From contig JAOUMG010000105.1 in NCBI GenBank assembly GCA_029881635.1, positions 1-6,778 on the forward strand: 6,778 bases of DNA, in the 5' to 3' direction. The translations under genes were made by a program, and so were the position numbers. The notes under the pieces are model-generated. The model did not search any database, was not told the DNA's origin, and saw nothing but the letters and a program-made list of their open reading frames with translations. Numbering within the stretch: position 1 is the first letter of the stretch; every line of letters begins with the position of its first letter. The DNA comes from Paracoccaceae bacterium (GTDB lineage: Bacteria > Pseudomonadota > Alphaproteobacteria > Rhodobacterales > Rhodobacteraceae). This document shows positions 1 through 6,024 of the stretch, piece by piece.

Positions 1-538
1 TATAGGGGGATGCGGCGCGGTCCAGAACTGCGGCACGTACCGGATTGCCGGTGTGGATCACCTCCACCCCGCCCGGCACTTCGGTAGGCCAGGTGCCGCA
101 GGCTACGGCATGGATACGGGCGCGGGTGGCAAAGAACTGGTTCACACGGCCCAAAACGCCGTTTTGTTCGTGCACCATCCGGGGCAGCTTAAGCATTTTG
201 GCCGCCCCGAGCGCTGGGATGGACGGATACCCCCCGAAGCCGATCACAAGCGCCGGGCGATCTTTCAGCATCCCGCGCAGCGCCCGAATGACGCCCGATG
301 CGATGCGGAAGGGAACGGCAGCCTTGGCCATCAACCCACCGCGTGCGAATGTTGCCGATGGGACAACTTCGACTGTCACGCCCTGCGGAAAGCCGCTGGT
401 GTAGCGGGCGCCCCGTGCATCGGTCGACAGTTTCACGCGCCAGCCTTTGGCCACCATCGCCTCGGCCAATGCCTGGGCAGGAAACATATGCCCGCCCGTG
501 CCACCCGCCGCGATCAGAAGAAGCGGGGCCTGCGCCAT
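1..538 (-). CDS. murG: MurG, UDP-GlcNAc:lipid I N-acetylglucosaminyltransferase (N-terminal half, cut by window edge)
   Basis: MurG transfers GlcNAc from UDP-GlcNAc to lipid I on the cytoplasmic face of the inner membrane, giving lipid II. Only 179 residues of a protein usually near 360 are visible; the reading frame is open to the left edge. The visible part is the N-terminal GT-B domain, which binds the lipid acceptor. It shows the glycine-rich loop GGTGGH at residues 12-17, GFGGYPS at 100-106, HEQN at 123-126 and TGNPVR at 163-168, all classic for the family. The UDP-GlcNAc-binding C-terminal domain lies outside the window. The start is the ATG at 538, whose A is also the last base of the ftsW stop codon (TAATG), with a G-rich stretch (GGGGGCGG) just upstream inside ftsW. 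No frame damage is visible. The family call is essentially certain. Confidence 0.96.
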   Translation of the reverse strand, partial: MAQAPLLLIAAGGTGGHMFPAQALAEAMVAKGWRVKLSTDARGARYTSGFPQGVTVEVVPSATFARGGLMAKAAVPFRIASGVIRALRGMLKDRPALVIGFGGYPSIPALGAAKMLKLPRMVHEQNGVLGRVNQFFATRARIHAVACGTWPTEVPGGVEVIHTGNPVRAAVLDRAASPY

Positions 539-540
539 TA
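536..540 (-). promoter_or_regulatory. TAATG stop-start overlap joining ftsW and murG
   Basis: On the minus strand the ftsW stop codon TAA and the murG start codon ATG share one A. This arrangement usually means that ribosomes finishing ftsW reinitiate on murG, keeping the two products in step. A G-rich run just before it, inside the ftsW coding sequence, could serve as the murG ribosome-binding site. Confidence 0.8.
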
Positions 541-1704
541 CCGCCCCCGCTTGGTCAGATAATCGCCAATCTTGCCTTGCGGGCGCGCCCGTGTGAACGC
601 CAGAAGCATCCCGAGAGCGATGCCGCTGGCAATGACCGATGACCCGCCATAGCTGACAAAAGGCAGCGTCATGCCCTTGGCCGGCAGCAACCGTACAGCG
701 ACCGCCATGTTGATCAGCGCCTGAACCCCAAAAGCGCAGGCAAGCCCGGTGCCTGCCAGACGGGTGAATGGATCGCGCTCTTTCATCAGGCGGAACAGCG
801 ACCGGGCGGTGATCGCCGCGTAAAGCGCAATGATGACAAGGACAAGGATCAGCCCGTATTCCTCGGCGGCAACGGCGATGATAAAGTCGGTATGCGCATC
901 GGGAAGCGACCATTTGACGGTGCCTTCACCAACGCCCACACCGAAAAACCCGCCCTCCTGAATGGCATTGGTCGCATAGCCGATCTGGGTGCGCGGATCG
1001 ACATCCGCCGACAGGAAGCCATCAATACGGCGGGCAAAATGCTCTGACAGATCATAGGCTGTGACACCGGCAAAAACCACCAGCCCACCTATCGCCGTCA
1101 AAAGCACGATGGGCGCGCCCGCCACGAAATACATCACGCCCCAGGCGAAAAACACCAGGCAGGCCTGACCAAAATCGGGCTGGAAAGCGAGAAATGCCAC
1201 GATGATGAGGGTGATAACGAAAGAGTATAGCCGACCTGGTGGGCCATTGATTTCCTGTGCGGCAGCCATAAGCCAGGCCGACATGATCACAAAGCCGGGC
1301 TTGAGAAACTCCGAGGGTTGAAAGCTCGCGAAGCCGAGCGAATACCAGCGCACCGCGCCCTTGCCGAAATCGGTTCCGAATACAGGAAGAAAGATCAAGG
1401 CCACAAAGGCGGCGAGAAAGCCCAGAACCCCCAGGCGCCGCACCAGGTCGGGCGACATCATCGATGTAAGCATCATGGCCAGCAGGGCCATGACGCCGAA
1501 AAACGCCTGTCGGGTCACGTAGTAAAAGGGTGGCAAACCGTTTTTCTCGGCCAGCGGAACCGAGGCCGCCAGCCCCAGCAACAACCCGATGCCAAACAGG
1601 ACAAGAACCCCGCTCAGTGACCATTTATCGATCGTGCGCCACCAGCGCGGAAGTACAGGCTCGCCCGCCCGAAGGGGCACGGTGCCATAGACCATCTCTG
1701 TCAT
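538..1704 (-). CDS. ftsW: FtsW, SEDS-family septal peptidoglycan glycosyltransferase
   Basis: FtsW is a polytopic inner-membrane protein of the divisome. It polymerises lipid II into glycan strands together with its cognate class B penicillin-binding protein. The 388-residue length fits the family. About 30 hydrophilic N-terminal residues precede roughly ten hydrophobic segments. SEDS motifs appear in order: FQPSEFLK at 128-135, QPDFGQ at 175-180, LPDAHTDF at 267-274 with the presumed catalytic aspartate D273, and [17 protein letters not shown] at 340-356. The last motif separates FtsW/RodA from unrelated transporters; FtsW rather than RodA is supported by adjacency to murG. The start is the ATG at 1704; the upstream sequence has only a weak ribosome-binding site, and an in-frame ATG three codons later is a possible alternative. 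The gene stops by overlapping the murG start. It is separated from murD by an opposing transporter gene, so it probably has its own promoter. Confidence 0.96.
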   Translation of the reverse strand: MTEMVYGTVPLRAGEPVLPRWWRTIDKWSLSGVLVLFGIGLLLGLAASVPLAEKNGLPPFYYVTRQAFFGVMALLAMMLTSMMSPDLVRRLGVLGFLAAFVALIFLPVFGTDFGKGAVRWYSLGFASFQPSEFLKPGFVIMSAWLMAAAQEINGPPGRLYSFVITLIIVAFLAFQPDFGQACLVFFAWGVMYFVAGAPIVLLTAIGGLVVFAGVTAYDLSEHFARRIDGFLSADVDPRTQIGYATNAIQEGGFFGVGVGEGTVKWSLPDAHTDFIIAVAAEEYGLILVLVIIALYAAITARSLFRLMKERDPFTRLAGTGLACAFGVQALINMAVAVRLLPAKGMTLPFVSYGGSSVIASGIALGMLLAFTRARPQGKIGDYLTKRGR

Positions 1705-1835
1705 CGATTACTGCTTTCACTGCCTCAATGCGCCCGTTTGCCGGGTCTCGTCAGGGAGTGTAGCGAAGAACGCCCGCCGATTCCAGTAAAAGAAGCCCGT
1801 TTTCAGCCCTTCGGCGAATGATTTCCCACCAAATC

Positions 1836-1845
1836 CTGTCGACAG
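1836..1845. repeat. Perfect 10-bp palindrome CTGTCGACAG
   Basis: CTGTCGACAG is its own reverse complement. It lies 78 bases upstream of the chosen transporter start and four bases before a second inverted repeat. It could be one half of an operator, but palindromes of this size also occur by chance in GC-rich DNA, and no regulator gene is in the window. Confidence 0.4.
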
Positions 1846-1849
1846 CGGC

Positions 1850-1866
1850 CGGTATCCCCGATACCG
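1850..1866. repeat. Inverted repeat CGGTATC-CCC-GATACCG
   Basis: Two perfect 7-base arms (CGGTATC and GATACCG) flank a 3-base centre. As DNA this resembles a dimeric repressor operator; as RNA it would form a short hairpin. It lies 57 bases upstream of the transporter ATG, a suitable distance for control of that promoter. No T-run follows on either side, so it does not look like a terminator. The operator role is inferred. Confidence 0.45.
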
Positions 1867-1923
1867 ATTTGGCGTCGGCCTTGGTAACGCCCCTGTGCCT
1901 GAAACTTTAGCTTGGCAGGCACT

Positions 1924-2793
1924 ATGCGGTTCACACCACGCGAAATTGCAATGGCACTGGCGGTACCGCTGATCTGGGGCATGGGGTTCGTCTTTGCGAA
2001 GGCCGCCATCGGACATTTTCCGCCGATCCTGCTGATGGCGCTCCGATTCACCCTGACGGCATTGGCAACGGTCTGGTTTGCACCGATCCCAAGGGCGCAA
2101 CTTTGGCCATTGTTCTGGATCGCCATCATCGCTGCCGCGATCCAGTACAGCCTGACATTCAGCGGGCTAAAACATCTTGATGCGGGCATGGCCGCCCTGA
2201 TCGTTCAGCTTGAGGTGCCGTTTCTGGTACTGCTCGGCGCGCTGATCCTCAAGGAAAGGCCCTCGGCCCGCAAATGGCTTGGCATCGCCGTCGCATTTGT
2301 CGGCGTAGGCCTGATCGCAGGTCAGGTCGAGTTCAAGGGCGAATGGATTGCCGTATTCATGGTGGTCGGTGGTGCCTTTACCTGGGCCTTGGGGCAGGTT
2401 TTCATCAGGCGTCTCAAGGATATCAGCGGTGCCTCGGTCACAGCCTGGATCGCGGTGTTTGCATCGGGGCAGCTTTTCGTCATGTCAGCGTTGTTTGAGA
2501 CCGGTCAACGGCAGGCAGTGCTTGACGCGGGCTGGGTCGTTTGGGGGGCCGTCGCCTATCTGGGTCTGGTGATGACGGCCTTGGGATATTTCCTGTGGAA
2601 TACCTTGATCCGCGCCCATGACGTGGGCCGTGTTGCCCCGTTTCTGTTGCTTCTGCCGGTCTGTTCGGTCGCCGGAGGCGCTTTTTTTCTGGGCGAGGAA
2701 CTGACTCTGGGGCGGCTAATGGGCGGCCTTGTGGTGATATCCGGGGTTGCCCTGATCACTTTTGAAAAGCGCCGCGCTGAACAGATTTTATAA
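1924..2793 (+). CDS. EamA/DMT-superfamily metabolite or drug transporter
   Basis: This is a ten-helix inner-membrane transporter of the drug/metabolite transporter superfamily, built from two EamA repeats at about residues 9-133 and 142-280 of 289. Visible family features include the opening LIWGMGFVFAKAA, the repeat-1 end with LILKERPS around 108-115, and the repeat-2 stretch RVAPFLLLLPV followed by FFLGEELTLGRLMGG near 236-268. Relatives export amino acids, cysteine/O-acetylserine or small metabolites; the substrate here cannot be read from the sequence. I chose the ATG at 1924. A TTG at 1912 would add four residues but has no better ribosome-binding site, and neither start has a strong one. 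The gene runs opposite to every neighbour, diverging from ftsW and converging on murD, so it is a separate unit inserted in the dcw cluster. No base-composition break or mobile-element ends were seen around it. Confidence 0.92.
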   Translation: MRFTPREIAMALAVPLIWGMGFVFAKAAIGHFPPILLMALRFTLTALATVWFAPIPRAQLWPLFWIAIIAAAIQYSLTFSGLKHLDAGMAALIVQLEVPFLVLLGALILKERPSARKWLGIAVAFVGVGLIAGQVEFKGEWIAVFMVVGGAFTWALGQVFIRRLKDISGASVTAWIAVFASGQLFVMSALFETGQRQAVLDAGWVVWGAVAYLGLVMTALGYFLWNTLIRAHDVGRVAPFLLLLPVCSVAGGAFFLGEELTLGRLMGGLVVISGVALITFEKRRAEQIL

Positions 2794-2892
2794 GGATGGG
2801 CAAAACCCGCCAAACCTGCCCTGCATTGCCTTCAGAAGATACAAAGAACCCGTTGGCAACCAGAGCCGGTCTCCCCAACCCGGCCAACCTTG
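2794..2892. terminator. Convergent spacer between DMT gene and murD, with two weak stem-loops
   Basis: Transcripts of the transporter and murD meet here, so termination is expected. Two imperfect candidates are visible: 5-bp arms GGGCA/TGCCC (2798-2802 and 2817-2821) just after the transporter stop, and 6-bp arms GTTGGC/GCCAAC (2852-2857 and 2883-2888) just after the murD stop. On the minus strand the second is followed by a T-rich but interrupted tail (TTCTTTGTATCTTCT). Loops are long and no clean T-run exists, so neither is a confident intrinsic terminator. Confidence 0.25.
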
Positions 2893-4302
2893 TCAGGCTT
2901 TTTGTTTCAGTGCTTCCTGAACCCGCCGGGTAAAATCTTCGCCACGTTTTTCAAAGTTCGGATACTGGTCGAAACTGGCCGCAGCCGGGGCGAGTAACAC
3001 CGTGTCACCCGAAACCGCTTCGGCAGCGGCGCGGGCAACGGCATTTTCCATGGTTTCACAGATCTCATGTGGGGTTTCGCCCAGTTCCAGCGCGAAATCA
3101 CGGGCGGAATGGCCGATAAGATATGCCTTCTTGACCGCTATCAGATAGGGCTTCAGCGCAGCGATACCGCCGTCTTTGCCCAGCCCCCCGGCAATCCAGC
3201 GGATGTGATCAAAGGCCTGCAGCGCTTTGGCCGCACTGTCGGCATTCGTCGCCTTGCTGTCATTGACGAACCTGACGCCACCGCGCTCACCGACAATCTG
3301 CGACCGGTGTGGCAGACCTTCGAAGCTCTGAAAGCCCTGTTCGATCAGCTTCGGCGCCAGCCCCAGGCTGCGTAGCGAAGCATAGGCAGCGCAGGCATTT
3401 TGGTGATTATGGGCGCCGGGCAATCCCTTGATGGCGCGCAGGTCGATGGAGGCCACCTGCCGCCCTTTCCGCCATTCCGCCAAAAACCCCTTCCGGACAA
3501 AAACCGACCAGCTCGCCCCGTCGAGCTTCTGCCCCGATGATATGGTGATCACCCGGTCATCGCCGTTCCCTTGCGAAAGCTGATTGGCCAGAAAGCGCCC
3601 TTCGAGTTCATCGACGCCGATTACCGCCCGGTCTGGCCCGCCTTCGGCAAAAAGCCGACGTTTGGCCGCAAAATATCCGCCCAAGCCACCGTGTCGGTCA
3701 AGATGATCCGGCGAAAGGTTGGTAAAGACCGCGATATCCGGTGTCAGGGCGCGGGCGAGTTCGGTTTGATATGAACTGAGTTCGAGAACGATAACACCGC
3801 CATCCTCCGCCGGGTCGAGATCAAGCACACCCCGGCCGATGTTGCCGCCCATCTGCGAAGGTTTACCAGCCACTTTCAGGATATGGTGGATCAGGGCGGT
3901 CGTAGTTGATTTGCCGTTCGACCCGGTCACCGCGATAACCTTCGGCGTAACCTCCATGCTGTCCCATTCCGGCGTTGCGAGCGACCGGAAGAACAGCCCG
4001 ATATCGTTGTCGACGGGCACACCGGCGGCCATGGCGCGGGAAATGAGCTTGTGCGGCGCGGGATAGAGGTGAGGAATGCCGGGCGAGACGACAAGGGTGG
4101 CAACCCCGTCCCAAGCATCCGCTTTAGTCAGATCAGTCAGTGTGAATCCCGCCGCTTCGGCATTTGCACGGGCTTCCGGGCTGTCATCCCATAACAACGG
4201 TATGGCGCCCCCCGCTATCAGGGCGCGGGCAGTGGCGGTACCGGACCGGCCGAGACCAAGCACGGCAATTTTCTGGCCTTCCACACCTCGAACCGGAATC
4301 AT
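2893..4302 (-). CDS. murD: MurD, UDP-N-acetylmuramoyl-L-alanine:D-glutamate ligase
   Basis: MurD is the cytoplasmic ATP-dependent ligase that adds D-glutamate to UDP-MurNAc-L-alanine, the second amino acid of the peptidoglycan stem peptide. The 469 residues fit the three-domain Mur ligase plan. An N-terminal Rossmann-like UDP-binding domain carries GLGRSG at 16-21. The central ATPase domain has the P-loop TGSNGKST at 126-133, ELSSYQ at 174-179 and [10 protein letters not shown] at 195-204. The C-terminal domain follows GAHNHQN at 296-302, with LPHR at 330-333, NDSKATN at 347-353, GGLGKDGG at 372-379 and the ending [12 protein letters not shown]. These identify MurD rather than MurC, MurE or MurF. 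The ATG at 4302 is preferred: it has AAAGGGG six bases upstream (4309-4315), whereas the TTG at 4305 is too close to that site. A probable promoter lies about 100 bases upstream. Its 3' end converges on the transporter gene. Confidence 0.97.
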   Translation of the reverse strand: MIPVRGVEGQKIAVLGLGRSGTATARALIAGGAIPLLWDDSPEARANAEAAGFTLTDLTKADAWDGVATLVVSPGIPHLYPAPHKLISRAMAAGVPVDNDIGLFFRSLATPEWDSMEVTPKVIAVTGSNGKSTTTALIHHILKVAGKPSQMGGNIGRGVLDLDPAEDGGVIVLELSSYQTELARALTPDIAVFTNLSPDHLDRHGGLGGYFAAKRRLFAEGGPDRAVIGVDELEGRFLANQLSQGNGDDRVITISSGQKLDGASWSVFVRKGFLAEWRKGRQVASIDLRAIKGLPGAHNHQNACAAYASLRSLGLAPKLIEQGFQSFEGLPHRSQIVGERGGVRFVNDSKATNADSAAKALQAFDHIRWIAGGLGKDGGIAALKPYLIAVKKAYLIGHSARDFALELGETPHEICETMENAVARAAAEAVSGDTVLLAPAAASFDQYPNFEKRGEDFTRRVQEALKQKA

Positions 4303-4407
4303 CAACTGCCCCTTTCGTCAGATTTCAATGCAGAATGAAGGGGACCGTGGGGGGCTGCAAGCATATGATGTGAAAAGAGGGCGGGCATTCACAGTGGAAA
4401 CTTTCAT

Positions 4408-4413
4408 ATTATA
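4408..4413 (-). promoter_or_regulatory. murD: Probable -10 hexamer (TATAAT) for murD
   Basis: Read on the minus strand this is an exact TATAAT in the only markedly AT-rich patch of the window, about 105 bases upstream of the murD ATG. No good TTGACA-like -35 stands 16-18 bases upstream; the aligned bases read roughly GGCTAA. The site is therefore either a weak or activated promoter or a chance match. Position and composition favour a real promoter. Confidence 0.45.
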
Positions 4414-4462
4414 TTGATTTCATTAAATATATTAGCCATCACCAGTCTTTTTGATGGTTTCA

Positions 4463-4512
4463 GGGTGCCCGTGCCGACAAAGCAGCGCAAGCGCCGCCGT
4501 GACGGGCATCCC
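4463..4512. repeat. GC-rich inverted repeat with internal mini-hairpin downstream of the DUF2161 gene
   Basis: TGCCCGT (4466-4472) pairs perfectly with ACGGGCA (4502-4508). The stem extends by GGG (4463-4465) against CCC (4510-4512) across one bulged T. Inside the loop, GCG-CAAG-CGC (4485-4494) can form a second short stem. It lies 110-160 bases after the DUF2161 stop on the minus strand and could end that transcript or protect its 3' end. No T-run follows, so intrinsic termination is not established. Confidence 0.35.
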
Positions 4513-4622
4513 TTTGCGCCCCAAAAGGACGGTCATACAACGCTATGTTGGTCCCTGCACGGCCAATACCTCATTGCCGCAATTGTCACCTTCGGCCAAC
4601 GGGCCTTTACGAAGTCATTGGA

Positions 4623-5273
4623 TCAATGCTCCGCCTCGCACACCCCTTTGGGCGTCAGCGCGTAAATTCCCCGCTCCACACGTTCGAACCAGCCGTAATG
4701 GTCGGCGCGCAGGATCGCGGCGCTGCGCGCGATGTCGGTGGCTTTGGCGACGTGGGATGCCTTGGTCGGTCCGTTCGCCGCCAGATGGGCGGCAATGCGG
4801 CAGGCGTCCTGACGATAGGCTGTCATCCGTTTGATGCCGGTGGTGCCGCCGGTGTTGGGGTCGCCGACGCGGCGGTCGAATTCGCGGATCAGGCGGGTGG
4901 CTTTGCGGGTATTTTTGCGTGGCGTGTAGGGGGCAGGGTCAAGATGCGCCTCGACCTTGGGACTGGCGCCGGTTTTGACCGCCAGCAGGCCAAGCCCGAG
5001 CCTGCGGCACAGTCGGATGATGTCCTTGTAACGCAGTTTCCAGCCTTTCTGGCCGGAAACCGGCACCGCCAGATAGACGTGATCAAAAAGCGTTTGTCGC
5101 GCCACGCCCTGCATCACCAGTGCCAACGAAAATGTCAGCTTCATTTCGATGATCAAAGGTGGGTCATCGCCACGGCAGGCGAGGATATCACAATCACCGA
5201 TTTCGGCCTTCACCTCATATCCTTGTGCCTCAAGGTGGGCTTTGACGGGGGCGTAGAGGTCGGATTCTTTCAT
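4623..5273 (-). CDS. DUF2161 family protein, putative PD-(D/E)XK nuclease with C-terminal winged-helix-like region
   Basis: The 216-residue protein matches what I know of the DUF2161 family, annotated as putative PD-(D/E)XK-type phosphodiesterases. The fold's catalytic signature is visible near the N-terminus: the acidic strand GDCDIL with D29, then IIEMK with E43 and K45 about 14 residues on, then a helix ending ARQT (58-61) that could supply the extra conserved polar residue. A basic segment (about 119-149, rich in K/R) links to a C-terminal region at about 150-213 that looks like a winged helix (YRQDACRIAAHL, then ARSAAILRADHYGWF, then GIYALTPKG), a likely DNA-binding unit. Its substrate and role are unknown. 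The ATG at 5273 begins seven bases after the upstream chaC-like stop; no strong ribosome-binding site is visible, so coupled translation is likely. It probably shares a transcript with mraY and the chaC-like gene. Confidence 0.85.
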   Translation of the reverse strand: MKESDLYAPVKAHLEAQGYEVKAEIGDCDILACRGDDPPLIIEMKLTFSLALVMQGVARQTLFDHVYLAVPVSGQKGWKLRYKDIIRLCRRLGLGLLAVKTGASPKVEAHLDPAPYTPRKNTRKATRLIREFDRRVGDPNTGGTTGIKRMTAYRQDACRIAAHLAANGPTKASHVAKATDIARSAAILRADHYGWFERVERGIYALTPKGVCEAEH

Positions 5274-5280
5274 TCAGGGA

Positions 5281-5985
5281 TCACAGGCATTGTTGTGAAA
5301 TCCGGTCGGCCACCAATTCCTGAAGCCGCCAGAGATAGCGGTCATGAATGCCGCGCATCTCAAGCTGGCACACGGTATTATGCAGATATTCGGCCATGGA
5401 CCCTCGTTCACCCGCTGCGGTGGCCAGAGCCTCCACCACAGTTTCAGTTGTCAGGCCGGGCAGATAGGCCTCGCTTTTTCGGCTGATGGGAAAGGCGATG
5501 GCGCGGACTGGGCCCTGACCGGTTCGCGCCGTAACCCAGCGAACCGGCGGTCTGCCCGGGCGCTTGATCGGCAGTTCCCGGCGCAACAACTTGGTCAGAT
5601 TTTCGCGGGCGGTTTTGGGCGGCAGGCGCAAGACAACCCCCCGACAGGATCCGCCGCGATCCATCGCCAGCATGATGCCGGGGCGTTCCGGAGTACCCCG
5701 GTAAAGCCGCACCCAACCAAGACAGAATGACCGGTGCCAGCCCGAAACCGTCGCCAGCCGTTCTTCGACATGGTCGAATTCAGGGTTCCAGATCAGCGAA
5801 CCATAGGCAAATATCCACACATCGCCGCTTGCAGGGGCGTCAGCCATCAGGGTATGGCGGATCGCCTCTATGTCTTCGTCAGAATGAAGATCGCTGCGCC
5901 CTGCCAACCTGCCGGTTTCGCCACTGAAGGGGGGCACGCGCGCCACCAGTTCCGGGGTCAGTCGCATCTGGCGGGGCGGTGGCAT
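5281..5985 (-). CDS. chaC: ChaC-like gamma-glutamylcyclotransferase
   Basis: ChaC-family enzymes are cytosolic and split gamma-glutamyl peptides, typically glutathione, into 5-oxoproline and the remaining peptide (Cys-Gly). The 234 residues contain the substrate-binding loop YGSLIW at 61-66, with W57-I58-F59-A60 leading into it. The presumed catalytic glutamate is E137 in LLRRELP (133-139), aligned by memory with the LWRRE motif of bacterial ChaC. The C-terminal hallmark EYLHNTV...LEMRGIHDRYLWRLQELV spans about 199-225. About 50 residues precede the catalytic domain, as in many bacterial ChaC proteins. The start at 5985 is supported by GGGAAGG (5992-5998) six bases upstream. It starts 39 bases after the mraY stop and ends seven bases before the DUF2161 start, so the three probably form one operon. 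A direct link to wall synthesis is not shown by the sequence. Confidence 0.9.
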   Translation of the reverse strand: MPPPRQMRLTPELVARVPPFSGETGRLAGRSDLHSDEDIEAIRHTLMADAPASGDVWIFAYGSLIWNPEFDHVEERLATVSGWHRSFCLGWVRLYRGTPERPGIMLAMDRGGSCRGVVLRLPPKTARENLTKLLRRELPIKRPGRPPVRWVTARTGQGPVRAIAFPISRKSEAYLPGLTTETVVEALATAAGERGSMAEYLHNTVCQLEMRGIHDRYLWRLQELVADRISQQCL

Positions 5986-6024
5986 GGGTGGCCTTCCCTT
6001 TCTCGGCTGCGGGGTCAGGGCCCT

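Larger units (their letters stand above)
1705..1923. promoter_or_regulatory. Divergent intergenic region between ftsW and the DMT transporter gene
   Basis: About 220 bases separate the divergent starts of ftsW and the transporter, so promoters for both should lie here. I could not find a convincing -35/-10 pair on either strand. A TACACT hexamer reading toward ftsW (1762-1757) lacks a good -35. On the plus strand TTGGTA at 1881-1886 has only a poor -10 partner. Two inverted repeats at 1836-1866 are listed separately. No credible small gene is visible. Confidence 0.45.
4303..4622. other. 320-bp gene-free stretch between the DUF2161 gene and murD
   Basis: This gap breaks an otherwise tight run of minus-strand genes. 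From the murD side it holds a ribosome-binding site (4309-4315), an untranslated leader of about 100 bases, and an AT-rich patch at about 4395-4460 with a TATAAT hexamer. Beyond that come a 6-bp stem-loop (CCATCA 4436-4441 / TGATGG 4452-4457) and a larger GC-rich inverted repeat at 4463-4512. The rest, to the DUF2161 stop, shows nothing recognisable. A plus-strand open frame crosses part of it, but I do not believe it codes. The content suggests the end of one transcription unit and the start of the murD unit. Confidence 0.6.

Noticed and set aside
53..562. Plus-strand open frames over the murG region
   Set aside because: The minus strand encodes an unmistakable MurG N-terminus with GGTGGH, GFGGYPS and HEQN; the plus-strand frames are shadows.
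1912..1923. TTG at 1912 as the start of the DMT transporter
   Set aside because: It adds only four residues and has no better ribosome-binding site; the ATG at 1924 gives the usual short N-terminus before the first membrane helix.
4303..4305. TTG at 4305 as the murD start
   Set aside because: The AAAGGGG site ends only three bases before it, too close, whereas the ATG at 4302 has a six-base spacing.
4414..4665. An 83-codon plus-strand open frame across the gap between murD and the DUF2161 gene
   Set aside because: It begins with TTG without a clear ribosome-binding site, crosses the AT-rich promoter-like patch and the inverted repeat, runs antisense into the DUF2161 3' end and resembles no known protein.
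4545..5486. A 313-codon plus-strand open frame antisense to the DUF2161 and chaC-like genes
   Set aside because: Its translation is low-complexity, Gly/Ala/Arg-rich and matches no family I know, while the minus strand carries two recognisable proteins over the same bases. Long antisense open frames are common in GC-rich DNA.
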